DNA from: Scolanthus callimorphus
Lineage: Eukaryota; Cnidaria; Anthozoa; Actiniaria; Edwardsiidae
Direction: 5' to 3'
Length of the DNA: 64,000 nucleotides
Assembly (NCBI GenBank): GCA_033964015.1
Contig: CM066914.1
Location: 12,391,831-12,455,830 of the forward strand
Within the stretch, counting starts at the first letter, position 1; each line of letters opens with the position of its first letter. The notes beneath the pieces are model-generated. The model made no database searches and had not been told where the DNA came from. It saw nothing but the letters and a program-made list of their open reading frames with translations. The translations under genes and the position numbers were made by a program. Below, in pieces: positions 1-13,264 of this stretch.

Positions 1-74
1 CCCAATATTGTAAAGCAAGTATTGATTGGCCTTTGACCAAACGTAGCTGTTTGGCGTTATTCATCAATGTTTAC

Positions 75-3000
75 CTCAAATTCTTTCCAGGATTCGAGTA
101 GCATTACTCGCTCTTCTTTGTTCTCGGTAGCCTGGAGTTTCTTGTCTGCTCGCGTGTAAATGTTCCTGGGAAGACACAAGGCAATGCACCCATCAAGTAA
201 ACAAGAGAACGTTTTATTGTGCCATGCAGGATTACCTTGATTGCAGCACTGCGCTATGTTGTAGGGGGCCTAACTTCTAAGTATTCCAGTTCCATTGATC
301 AAAACATTTACAAACAGGGCCAAAGCAAGGTGAAGATTATGGAGTGCTTTATTATTATTTTTTTAATTATAATAAGAATGTTGGACATGTGTTGCAAAAT
401 TTTGAATATTTTGAGAGCGATCCCTAGGCCCCGGCCTTGAACAGGAACAAGAAATGGTTTTTCGAGCTTACCTTGCTTGTTCTACACAGCCTTCGATCCC
501 AGTGGCTACCTCAAACTGTGCATAGCTTATCCAGACCTAACGTTCAGTAATAAAAGAAACATTCATTTTAAAAAAGCGCGCTCTAAGGTCTATGGTACCT
601 AAATAGACGCCTTCACTGGCCCAAAATACGCTATCCTAACGTCATAATTGGTACACCTGTGGTGAGCATCCGGGACATCTGATGACAAACCTTGACATGG
701 TTGGTGCGCTTGAGTAACCTCTCGTACAGGTCACGTGTTCGGTCGTACTCTTCTTGGTTGATCTCAAAATCAATGTATGCTTTCCACAGAACCTGCACCA
801 GGAAACACAAAAACAACTATAATACAAGGGCCGCGGATCATGCGTTCAAGTGGTGGGGCTGATAAGGAAGAATGTATCACGAAATACTAGTAGGACTAAA
901 TACAAGAAATGTATGACAATTTCTGGAAAAGTGGTGGGCTATAGCCCTACCAGCCCCTCCCCCTCCGCGGCCCCTGTAATATAAGGGTTACACGCCGGGG
1001 CGAGGCCCCAGTCAAAACGGTTGAATGGACATCATTTCAAGATTTCTCAACATTAGAGCTAATGAAGATTGGACGCGCAATATGATAAAGCAGATTTCAC
1101 AAAATACGAAACTACGGGGTTCATTCCTGGTAACCACAATCCAAAGGCAACTTTAATTTAGTTCTCTACGCAAGATACGCCTTTGGTGTGATTCTAGGCA
1201 AAAGAGAAATAGTGACTCCCAGATCCAGTGATCCGCGAGCAATTATCAAGCAAGATGAGATGAGATAAGGCATCTTACAAAGTACTAAAAATTTGGTTTC
1301 CACAGTACCTCGGGCATGTCTAGCAGAGGCTGGGCGACGGCCAACTCAAACACACCACGCGCCCTGTCCACATCACCAAGTACGGATTCCAGTTCTGCGT
1401 ACTGAAATAAAATCCATAATTTACCAGCTACAAAACGCTGCTTGTGTTTTAAATAGTACTAAGTTGTGAAATGGTTTAATTCCACGCCTTTGCTAAATAT
1501 CCTCAAAGGCATATAAGGGTTGGAGTGTCTTATCATGCAGAGTGGAGCGAAGGGTTTTACAAATTAGGAGCATGAAAAACAGGGAACGGTTTTCCAATGG
1601 GACTTTTATGGGATGCAAGGTAGTGGGGACAGGGTTTTGACAAGTGAAATAAGCTTATACTTTTTTTAACGAGAAGTGACCATTTCTACCCCCAAAAGGC
1701 AGAAAGCGTTGAGGAAACATTAGGCACAGTTCTATGAGAAGACAAATTTCGGGTCTGCTGTGTCAAGACAGTGAACGTTATTAAGGACTGTTCGTTAATA
1801 GTAAAGGGTGTAGTCACTCCCAGCATTGTATTTGCTTACCTTGACCCATGTGGTACAGTTAGCGGGGTTGAACTGAAGGAACTTTTCATATATTTTTCTG
1901 CATCTATCGAATTCTCTGAGCTGAAAATTGACAAAAGGCTTGATAAGAAAGTAACAGTAATCTCGGCTATTACATACTTTCAACATGTTTGTACAGCTCA
2001 CTTCTTTCAGCAGTCCCAAACAAGGAACAGTTCCAAATGATGACACTAAAGTTCAGACCCTGAAGATAAGGGCTTCTGCACCTCACTAGGTTTTTCTCCG
2101 TCAAGTCCTCCGTTGCAGGCTACAGGCTAGTGTAATGCTTGTAAGTAATATTTCAAGCGGATTTCCAAACAAAATATCACACACTACCATGTACAGAAAG
2201 GCATTCCAGAGCTTCAACTCAAACCGTTTCTGTGTGAAACATATTTCAAATAAAAACACATTTGTGTGGGTATCAACTTATACTCTGTTTGTTTGTCTGC
2301 TTTGACATTTAGTGAACATTAGTGCCTCACCTGCAATTCCAGCCCAATGTATTCACGGAAAAGCTTGTCTTTTGGGCATTTACCAATAGCAGTACCCTGG
2401 ATTGTCAAAAGAACAACACAAATATCAAATCCTTTACTTTTCTAAATTCAGAGCTTTTAGGAGCTCAGAACAATGCAATGCCACTAAAAATTCAGTTTGA
2501 AAATGCTGCATACATGCAAAAAATGACAAAAATACTGAATTACAATAACAAATGTGCCTGATTAGCAACAATGCAAAAATGCCATTTTACTGCAATCCCA
2601 CAAAAAGTTTATGAATAATCTCCCTTAGCCTAGGGAGTGCCAATGCCACATGTAACCTCTGGTTTTGTGGAGAATGCCATTGCCGCAATACCCCAAACTC
2701 CAAGGACCCCCTCTGCATTGAGGTACACTACACACAAAAGTATTCCATATACTAGATAAACATAAACACATGGAACGTCAGCATACCAAAGACTTTCTTG
2801 CATTACTGAGGTTCTTTTGGCGTATTTCAAACTGTGCATAGAGCAGCCATACTTTAGCAAAGGTGAACTGAGGAGAAAATAAGAAAGAATATTATGCGAT
2901 CAACCATTTTCATGGTGCAAACTTGAAAATGTACCAGATTACCAAGCCAGAAACGTTTGTAGCAGTTAATGTGGAACAAGATGCTGGAAGGCCCAAGTAA

Positions 3001-6000
3001 ACTCATATTGAAATGTACCTTGCTGTGAGGGATAAGGTCCAAGCATGCTCTGTACACTTGTCGACAGCGTTCCATGTCCTAAAATTATAACATATTATGA
3101 AAAAGCAACACTAATAAGAGAAATTCCACACAGAGAAATTACACACTATTCACTTTGAATAGTGGCTAAAAACAAATATGAATGCCAGTATGCATACCTT
3201 TGCAATGAGCTCCTCGTAAAGGGCATAGTTTATCCAGAGGTAAATATATCTCCGCCAAAGTCCTTTTTCCTGAAAAAAAGGACCGTTGTTAGTGGTGTGT
3301 GATATATGTATATCAAATACTTATCAATAATTATTCATTTGTTTGTGAAAATGCTGTTACACTTTTTAATATACTTACTGCAGCCAGTGGAACATTAGCG
3401 ATAGCCCGCTCATACAACTCTCTAACAGTATCGGGATCAGACTCTCCCTCCATCAGCCGCAAGTAGTCAAACCATGCATCATAGTTATTAGGATTCTGTT
3501 TTACTTCCTACAAACAACAACAAAGTAAGCACGCAGGTTGTTGACCTTTTTATTTTATTTTTAGTACTCACATTCTTTCAAATGATTCTTTCAAATGAGA
3601 ACAAATTTTGGCATGCCTCACAAAATGAAGTTTTCTCAAGCAACACAAAAAATTTGATCTCACCTCCTCATACTGAAACTTTCTCTTGCTGACAATAACA
3701 GTCTCGATTCCACCTTTGTCACCATACTTCTTCTCATGCTGTGTATAACTTTTGTATAATTCCTGCAAATGTAGGGACAACTAAACACATTTAGCTAGTT
3801 TACAAAGCACATGCATGTCAATTACAAACCAACTACTAGCTCTTTTTATGGAAACTATTTGTAAGCAAAAGTTCCATCAAAGTGCCTTGAAAACTAATGA
3901 AAATCTCTTGCAAAACCTGGGCAAACAAAGAATACAACTCTTTAGATGATAACTGTTCTGGACTATACCTGACATAGGTCCTTGGATAAATGCTCCAGTG
4001 CATACTTATAGATGACTCGAACCCTGTCATGCTGCAATTGAAAAAAAAATTTGATGTCAGCATATGGTCACACCCAGATGTAATCCTTGTATTTGGATAT
4101 CAATGTGATGGAATTGTTACCTCTTTGCAATTTTCCTCAAACTTTCCAAATGCCAAGAATAGCTTCTCGTCCATGTTCTCTTCACCATAAAATTCAACAG
4201 CTCTCTCAAACACTTGCCGTGAACCAGCTAATGAAAACAAAGTTTCAAAATAAGGTTACAATCATCTGTAAATGATACTTAATGCACATAAAACACTCAA
4301 AGACAATAGAATATAGATAATGAAGATAGAATGGATTGAAAAAATTGACACAGTCATGGCCACCATCATGATTTTACAGTATAACAGGACTTACTTAAGT
4401 TGCCTTGTCTTTCTTCAAATTTAGCAAACTTGATCCAGTTCTTGACCTCTGGATGGACCATAACAAATCTTTCATAAATTGACCTGGCCTTCTCAACCTC
4501 CTTGTAACGCATTTCCATGTTAATGTATGCATGCCATGCTTGCTCTTCTGGCTCCCACTCCATCCAACGCTCAAAGACTTGCTGTGCTCCGGCAACATTG
4601 CCAAGCATCTCCTCCATGTATGTGTACTTGAACCTAGAAAGCAATTTAACAGAAACATGGTACGCCTTGTTGCATTACTGTGTAACACCCTGATGAAGTC
4701 AGAATAAATGTCAGTGCCTTACAGGGGTACCATAAAATGAAGCCCCCATACATTTTCTTGGTGAAGGGGTATCATTGGTGGTACAACAGATTGTGAGGCA
4801 CTTCAAAGAGTTTAAAGAACATGTGAAAATCTGCTGAAAGTCAAGTAAGATTCATTTCAACTGATATCCTCCTTTCAGAAAGCAAAAGAGTTTCTCATTC
4901 CTTCAGTTTTATCAAATTGGCTATAAAATCCTTAGTGAGAGTAAGATATATCAATACACCTTCTTGCATGGCTTTTGGGGTAAACAGGATTAATACTTAC
5001 CAAAACTGGTTGACTCGTGGTAGAATTGTGACAGCTCTGTCCCAAATGTTTCTTGCATGGTTGATTTGCCTGTGTCTGAAATAATGCACAGTCACATTAC
5101 CAAACATGAGTCTGTTGCCATTCAAAAAACATTAGTCTTTGCAGCATTATGCATATTTCATTAGTCATTCTAGGAATTTCATTACATGCATGTAATTTTT
5201 ACCTCATTTCCATCTCAGCATATTTTAACCAGGTTGTAATATTTCTATGGTCGACATCAAGTGCTCTCTCATAGACTGATCTTGCCCTGGAATGAATTGA
5301 AAGATGGCAACATTAGAAATGAAACCTCATTCCCAATGCATATTTACAGTACAGTCTGGATGTATGTTAACACTTACACGCGTGTAGTGTGGGTGTAGTG
5401 TGGGTGTAGTGTGCGTGTAGTGTGGGTGGAGTGTGGGTGTAGTGTGGGTGTAGTATTACACGAAAAGTGCGTGTAGTTTTCCTTTGTTATGCAGGAATGC
5501 AGGGATGACTCGAATAAAGCTCGTCGAATGAATCGGCTTGTTTAAAAAGTATGCTCGGTAACGTAAGCTTCCGAGCCGACAGTTTAGTTTAACGTTGGAA
5601 AAGCCTTTGATAACTATTCAAATAGAAACTGATCGCGATGAAATTTGTACCAAATTAATCTATGAGACCTAGAGAATTTTCCAGCACGAGGGAAAATAGC
5701 GCCCAAACATATTGAACTGACTAAAGCGTCTTTTGGACCTTTTCATGTTCGACTTGCCGTTCACTCTAGAACTTTGCGCTTGAAGTTTACAAGATAACTC
5801 TTCTAATAAACAACGGATCGTGATGAATCTTATATCAAATTAATCTTTGAGACCTAGCGAATGCGTTTTTAACAGTATTTTCGATGCGAAGTTTACAGCG
5901 CGAATGAAAATAGCGCACAAACATGTTCAACTGACTGAAGCGTGCTTTGAGTCTTTTCAGTTCGAGTTGCCGACTTCACTCTAGAACTTTGCGCTTGAAG

Positions 6001-9000
6001 TTTACAAGATAACTCTTCTAATAAACAACGGATCGTGATGAATCTTATATCAAATTAATCTTTGAGACCTAGCGAATGCGTTTTAACAGTATTTCCGACG
6101 CGAAGTTTCAGCGCGAGGTAAAACAGCGCATAAATGCTCAAATGACAAAAGCGTGCTTTGAGTCTTTTCAGTTCGAGTTGCCGACTTCACTCTAGAACTT
6201 TGCGTTTGAAGTTTACAAGATAACTCTTCTAATAAACAACGGATCGTGACGAATCCTATATCAAATTAATCTTTGAGACCTAGCGAATGCGTTTTTAACA
6301 GTATTTCCGACGCGAAGTTTCAGCGCGAGGTAAAACAGCGCATAAAATATGCTCAAATGACGAAAGCGTGCTTTGAGTCTTTTCAGTTCGAGTTGCCGAC
6401 TTCACTCTAGAACTTTGCGTTTGAAGTTTACAAGATAACTCTTCTAATAAACAACGGATTGTGACGAATCCTATATCAAATTAATCTTTGAGACCTAGCG
6501 AATGCGTTTTTAACAGTATTTCCAAAGCGAAGTTTCAGCGCGAGGTAAAACAGCGCATAAAATATGCTCAAATGACGAAAGCGTGCTTTGAGTCTTTTCA
6601 GTTCGAGTTGCCGACTTCACTCTAGAACTTTGCGTTTGAAGTTTACAAGATAACTCTTTTAATAAACAACGGATCGTGACGAATCTTATATCAAATAAAT
6701 CTTTGAGACCTAGCGAATGCGTTTTTAACAGTATTTCCGATGCGAAGTTTACAGTGTGAATGAAAATAGCGCACAAACATGTTCAACTGACTAAAGCGTC
6801 TTTTGGACCTTTTCATGTTCGACTTCGGAAATATTGTTAAAAACGCATTCTCTAGGTCTCAAAGATTAATTTGATATAAGATTCGTCGCGATCCGTTGTT
6901 TATTAGAAGAGTTATCTTGTAAACTTCAAACGCAAAGTTCTAGAGTGAAGTCGGCAACTCGAACGTGAAAAGACTCAAAGCACGCTTCAGTCAGTTGAAC
7001 ATGTTTGTGCGCTATTTTCATTCGCGCTGTAAACTTCGCATCGGAAATACTGTTACAAACGCATTCGCTAGGTCCCAAAGATTAATTGATATAAGATTCG
7101 TCGCGATCCGTTGTTTATTAGAAGAGTTATCTTGTAAACTTCAAGCGCAAAGTTCTATAGTGAAGTCGGCAACTCGAACGTGAAAAGACTCAAAGCACGC
7201 TTCAGTCAGTTGAACATGTTTGTGCGCTATTTTCATTCGCGCTGTAAACTTCGCATCGGAAATACTGTTACAAACGCATTCGCTAGGTATCAAAGATTTA
7301 TTTGATATAAGATTCGTCACGATCTGTTGTTTATTAGAAGAGTTATCTTGTAAACTTCAAACGCAAAGTTCTAGAGTGAAGTCGGCAACTCGAACTGAAA
7401 AGACTCAAAGCACGCTTTCGTCATTTGAGCATATTTTATGCGCTGTTTTACCTCGCGCTGAAAACTTCGCATCGGAAATACTGTTAAAAACGCATTCGCT
7501 AGGTCTCAAAGATTAATTTGATATAAGATTCATCGCGATCCGTTGTTTATTAGAAGAGTTATCTTGTAAACTTCAAACGCAAAGTTCTAGAGTGAAGTCG
7601 GCAACTCGAATATGAAAAGACTCAAAGCACTCTTCAGTCAGTTGAACATGTTTGTGCGCTATTTTCATTCGCGCTGTAAACTTCGCATCGGAAAAAGGTA
7701 CGAAACAAATTCGCTAGGTCCCAAGGATCAATTTGATATAAGTTTCATTCCGATGCGTTGTTTATGAAAAAAGTTATCTTGTTAACTTCAAACGCAAAGT
7801 CCTACAGTGAAGTGGAATAGTCGAAGATTAATGTCGACACGCTTTAGTCCGCTGAGCATGTTTGCATACTCTTGATCTCAGCTCGATAATTAGGTAGAAA
7901 TCTGCGTGTAGTTTGCTGAGTGTAGTACACTCAATCCCAAACTACACCCACACTACACCCACACTACACCCACACTGCACCCACACTGCACCCACACTAC
8001 ACCCACACTACACCCACACTACACGAAAAAAGTGTTAACATACATCCAGACTGTACTGTATTTCTGATAAGCTCTCCAGCTATTGAACAAAGTCTTACAG
8101 CATGTTCACAAGCTTCAGAATAACAAGGATCTACATAGCAAACAGAACAAGCATAAACACCGAGTCTTAACATTCATGGGTTTACAATGGAGCTAGTCAT
8201 ATACACGTAGTCTTCTGAAAAGCTGAATGCCTTTAAAGTAGGATCATTCAATAATGATAATTTGGCATTCCCTGCTTATATTGGCAGAGAAACAAACTTT
8301 ACCTCTGAATTTCTTGTTGACTTTCTTCCCACTGAGCATATTTAAGCCAGTTTGCGGGAACAGATCTGTTCTTTCGAATGTTATCCTCAAATGCCTAAAT
8401 GAAGATAATGATGAAATTGACTTTCCTGCTTAGTAGCTACCAACATTTTTTCAGCTATGTCACAATTTATTGGAGCAATCTTAAATCTATATAGTTCACC
8501 TTTCTTTTTCTTAGCTTGTATTCTGCAAGTTCTTCAGGATCTGAAATCTTCTGCTTGGGAGGCTAACATAAGAGAAAGAAAGAAAAAGTGGCATAGTACA
8601 TTTATATACTATTGAAAACAAAGAATCTTGGTTTCCATGTCAATCTGGTCTACACTCCTTATATGTTTTACAAAGAATGAGTTAATGCAATAAAAATGAA
8701 AAACCCCTAATAGATATAATACTAATAGATTTGTTGATAGAGCAGATTTCAGATGACTGTTGTGAGTAATTCGCAATTGGTGTAATCACTTTGCAATTGG
8801 TTTCACTACAGTCATATAAAAAGTAACTTTGCTTATATAGGTAGCACTTATTCTCAAAGCTCTAAGCGCTTTACATGTTTGGAAAACTCATCCTACAGAA
8901 ACCAGTTTTATAAACATGAGTGTGTGTTAGTATGGCGAGTTCTGTGACACAAAGGTTGGGCAACTTCCGACGGTCCTCATGGTTTTTTAACATCCCTGGT

Positions 9001-9916
9001 CCGGTCAGTAGAGTGTATGTGAGAGATGGGACCTGCGGTTTAACATCATAATCCAAGAAGAAGCGAAGGTCTAACCATTTGCAGCACCTTCTCCTCAATT
9101 ATTTAGAAAAGACTCTGAGTGTTGGTCCAGCCAGGATTTGACCCCCAACCTCCCGCACAGAAGCCTGGCGCTCTACTGCTGCGCTAACCGGTTGTCATCA
9201 TATCAAATTGGCTCTAACAAAATTAGACACTATTTGTATATACTTACTGGTGCAACTATTTCTAGCTGCCTCTCCTTGGCTTCTCTCAACAGCTGTTCTG
9301 CTGTGATTTGCACTGGGGCAGGGGCTTTGTTCTTCACCTAAACAATTATAGAGAATGAAGGATAAGATGCAGAACTAGAACAACCTGTCGTCTGACATCA
9401 GTCAAAGAACTGACTTCAAAGTGATAACATTCTCATGCAGATCAGGTACAGCAATGGGATTTGACATAAGTTTTGTGCTTGTGTTACAGTACACACGAAG
9501 CAAGCACAAGTGCAAGGAAATACATTTTCATTTTATTTACTTCATAGGCTTGCTTCATAGCTAATTTATGTCTGCAGTCTTATCAAACCAGAGTATCTAA
9601 ATCTACATCTACAAATAGGGGGCCTTCCAAAGGGGGTAGGTACCCATCATGGCAAGACATTTTGACAGTAACTTAAGTTATAAGTTATGTCAGAACCACA
9701 CATGATATGACCTATGGCTATGTTGGATGTGGTCCCCCAAATACTGAAACTGACACTTTTATTTATCAACCAGTATGAGTTTCAACAGCTTGAAAACAAA
9801 ACAAATCTTTACAAATTATATGTTATCAAATCTGGCATGAAAGCAAATACATGACTTGTTGATACCTTTGCAACTTTCGGGACTCTTTTCCCGCTTGGCC
9901 CTGAGTCTGACGCCAT
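75..9916 (-). CDS. CRNKL1: Crooked neck-like protein 1, spliceosome HAT-repeat protein (3' end outside window)
   Basis: Core component of the NineTeen/Prp19-associated spliceosome, homologous to yeast Clf1; acts in the nucleus in assembly and activation of the catalytic spliceosome. Twenty coding exons (high to low): 9866-9916, 9248-9337, 8500-8562, 8303-8394, 5203-5286, 5001-5075, 4395-4633, 4121-4227, 3969-4031, 3664-3762, 3379-3507, 3198-3269, 3019-3078, 2787-2867, 2331-2396, 1840-1920, 1309-1401, 691-792, 472-536, 75-165. All have GT-AG borders and the phases close, giving 601 codons. The start [17 protein letters not shown] matches the family N-terminus. HAT repeats follow, with family signatures such as [30 protein letters not shown] and [15 protein letters not shown]. 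The reading ends at LLESWKEFE, so roughly the last 100 residues lie left of base 1. Intron 2 holds a SINE and intron 4 a 2.7 kb foldback element. It shares a divergent promoter with MOCS1. Identification is very secure. Confidence 0.97.
5347..8061. mobile_element. 2.7 kb foldback inverted-repeat element in CRNKL1 intron 4
   Basis: The ends are a near-perfect 31-base inverted repeat (5347-5377 and 8031-8061) beginning TA-CAGTACAG, with TA at both flanks. This fits a Tc1/mariner-like target site and end. Just inside each end is an array of 11-base GTGTAGTGTGG-type repeats (left about 5381-5455, right the complement about 7962-8022). The middle is built from about ten copies of a ~214-base unit (for example at 5728, 5941, 6153, 6367, 6581, 6797). 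The copies flip orientation at about 6825, so the whole element is a palindrome. No coding capacity was seen; short ORFs here are repeat translations. Confidence 0.85.
8818..9197 (-). mobile_element. tRNA-derived SINE in CRNKL1 intron 2
   Basis: On the minus strand, about 9197 down to 9123 looks like a tRNA: an A-box-like GGTTAGCGCAGCAGTAGAGC and a B-box-like GGGTCAAATCC. A tRNA-unrelated body continues to about 8820 and includes CTCTAAGCGCTTTACATG (as read on the plus strand near 8858). The lack of clean acceptor-stem pairing and the long 3' body argue against a functional tRNA gene. Element ends are approximate. Confidence 0.6.
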
Positions 9917-10384
9917 CTTGACAAGCTTTCCCGGCTCTGGCTTGATTTCTATCCCTCTTTTAAACTTCTTCCACACTTTTATCAAGCCATCACGGCTAAC
10001 AGTCAAGGAAACGATAAAGAATCGCCATAAGAAAAGTTGACAAAATGTGAAAAGAAAAGAACCACGAGCATTCGAAGATACGCGGGGAAGACGAACTGAA
10101 ACTGCAGTATTTTGGCACAGCAGTTGCACCACAGGGTACCCATACTGAAACAGAAAACAGACAAATCCACAGGAAGACCAAAATAACGACTCGCAATCAA
10201 TACTTCATCGGCAAACCTTCGGTAACATTCTCGAATTGTGTCACGTAAATCGGGAGATCAGAACACTGCTTGGTTGTGCGTGAACCCTGCTGAATCTGTT
10301 TATTTTGGCGTGCTCTTTGATGCCAAATGGATTTGCATCAGATGCAAATGTAGCTCAAGTTTGTATAACAGTTTTAGATCGGAA
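9917..10384. promoter_or_regulatory. Divergent promoter region of CRNKL1 and MOCS1
   Basis: The 468 bases between the two start codons must hold both transcription starts. No TATA box is evident in a suitable place. The CRNKL1 start reads CAAGATGGCGTC and the MOCS1 start GGAAATGGCGAC, both close to the YY1/TISU initiator consensus. Confidence 0.5.
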
Positions 10385-13232
10385 ATGGCGACGAAATTGT
10401 GTAATATCGGTGTCTGCAGTGAGTCGATCCGCCATGGATTGAGGAGGTGTAGAAGGGGACTGTCGTGCAAGACACGAAGGATTCTAACGCCGATAGCTAA
10501 TATCAGAGCGCAGCACACTAGTCCTTCGCCTGGAGAATTTACAATAGACCAGTTGTCCGTAAGTTGTATGAATCCAAATCATGTTCTCAAGAGTGGTACC
10601 AATTGTAAAATGTCAATGAAAAACACCAAAAAGTGCCCAACTTAATGCATGTTGCTCTCTTCTATGAACCCTCTTCTAATTACATGCACATGGTTTAGGG
10701 ATCGTTTGTCTCCAGGGGGCAAGCCGGAGAACAATATGCATAAACCAAAAAACATTAATTAAGCTTATAACTTTTAAAGTTTGATTTTTGAAGTTAACAT
10801 CACAGAATCACAACAGGGGTTGAGGTTTGAGGCAAGTTTAATACTACAAGGACGCATTTGGGAGGTATAATATATAGATTTAGCCACTGGCTAAAAGCGG
10901 AGCTCCCGGTTACACATTTTTATAAAAGGTGCGTTTACCTACTTATTGGGCCGTTGCTAGGGAAAATTATAAGTCCTGCAAAAGATTAATAATGTGACGT
11001 GTCGTGACATCACTTGCTACAGAAAACAATCTTGTTCTCCCAAGTTTGGTCACCTAGCGATGTTGCCTTCCTGAGATATTCACTTTTCTAGTTTTGATGA
11101 CGTCATGTCACGTGACCTTGATTGTGCACCCCCTTGCCTTCAAAATAACTTTACCCAAGTTTGGTCACCTAGCGATGTTACCTTCTTGAGATATTGACAT
11201 TTCTAGTTTTGGTGACGTCATCGATGACGTCATGTCACGTGACCTTGGAAGTGAACTCCCCTTGCCTCCAACATAACTTTGCCCAAGTTTGGTCACCTAG
11301 CGATGTTGCCTTCTTGAGATATTGACTTTTCTAGTTTCGATGACGTCGTCGATGACGTCACGTCACGTGACCTTGGTGGTGCACCTCCCTTACCTCCAAA
11401 ATAACTTTACACAAGTTTGTGTGGGGTTTTGGTGGGGATTTGGAGCCTTTTTAGTGACTATCTTTGTCCTGTGTAGGTGGGGCATTAGCTCATTTTGCCA
11501 TCCCTCACCAAGGATGTGGGCCCGGGGGGGGTTCTCCCAAGTAAGAGTGATAGGGGTGCTCGTCGGGACATCGGAAAATATACCCTAAAAAATACCAGGA
11601 CATAAAAAATCCACCCCCTAAAAAATACCTTATAAAACAAAATGTCCCCTAAGAAATACCAACAATAAACCCTTTTTGTGATTGTTCATTGTTTCTTATC
11701 TCAAAACAGGCCATTTTTTAGAGCTATAAATGAAGAAAGAAAGCCAGAAAACGTTTTGCTTGGTTTGTGACCCTTTCATTCATTTGCGTACCCCTAAAAA
11801 ATACCATTTATTAGTGAAAACCACAATGTTTCTCCGATACACCCTAAAAAATACCGGAGAGTCGATTTTGACCCCTAAAAAATACGACGAGCACCCCTAT
11901 CAGGTCGACATGTGAAGAACCCCCCCCGGGGATGTGGGGCTTTAGTTGGGGATTAGCTCAGAAAAATAAAATGGTGGCCAGTTTTCTTGCTGTAGCAAGA
12001 CTAAAATGCAGACTAAAAAATGCATATGGAAAATGCTTACCTCTCTTCTCTCTGAAAACTTGAAATAAAAGACAGTTATTTCCTTCTCTCGTTATGTCAC
12101 ACCCACATTGACATTCTTGGGGTTTTTTCTTACTTTATTTTTCTGCCACGTTAGGGAGAATCTCAAGATTTTGATGAAGTGGGTTGACATATATTCTTTG
12201 GCTGCCACTGGGGGTGGGGGATTTCATGCTATTTAGCCCATAAAACCTGTCCCCACAAGGTGGGGAATTTGGAAGTTTTAGCACCAATTTCATTCTAATG
12301 CCCCCACATATCCTGCGGTGGGGGGTCTTGGGGTTTACTTTGACTGGTGCATAACCATGAAAAAATTAGGTCGAAATCGCAAAACCCACACAAAATCCCA
12401 TGGGAGGTACTCCCATATTCTCGGTTTTCATGTGACGTCATCAAAAAGCTAACTAATCTAAACCAAGAGACCTACAGAGATGTCCTTTCCGTGATGAATA
12501 TAACTCTATTCAAGGATTTGTCACACGAAATTTCGGCACCTTCTGCCATGTAGTTCTCGAGATATCGCCAAAGTAATTTATGTCATGCAACACCAGTCAC
12601 GTATATTGAACTTGCCGTATTTCACTCGATTTGCACCGTTCTTACCTTTTTGGCACGTCAGTATGTTATAAAAGTTCATATCTTTCATACCATTCTGATA
12701 CTATTCTTATAATTTGGATTGAAAATAGCGTTGTTTTGGAGACCTGATTAATTGGCCGCCATTATGGAGCCCCTCTGCTGGGGCTCCAACATGGCGGCTC
12801 CATACAATTACTGTACAAAATGGCGCACATTCACTTGCTAATATCTTGCTCGGAAAGTGCCCAATCGGCCTTAAATTTACCCAGGAAACATAATTTTGTA
12901 TATTCTTTATAATTCTATTAGCCATTCAGTTTTTTAGAAGTTAATTTAGTGAAATAAATTTCATCACGTGACAAGTGAAAACCAAGAATTAGGCTGGTCA
13001 GGGTGCTTGTCATATCTTTTAGGTTGTTTGTGTGCAAAAAGATAGGCAGTCTTTTTCTTCTCATCTTTTTATTTTTCTGACAAGCAACCCCGCCCAGTTG
13101 ATATGGGAGTGCCCCCTGTGACAAATTCATATCAAAACTGAAAGTTATTCTCAGTGATATTGTGTGGTTCCAGAAATTGGGGGGGGGGGGGGGGATGGGG
13201 GGGGTCACTTTTCAACACCCTTCTGTGGGGGG

Positions 13233-13264
<32 letters not shown>

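Noticed and set aside
6510..7516. ORFs of 72-98 codons repeating [17 protein letters not shown]
   Set aside because: They are translations of the 214-base repeat units of the foldback element.
9123..9197. tRNA gene on the minus strand
   Set aside because: A- and B-box-like sequences are present but acceptor pairing is poor and a long body follows, so a SINE is the better call.
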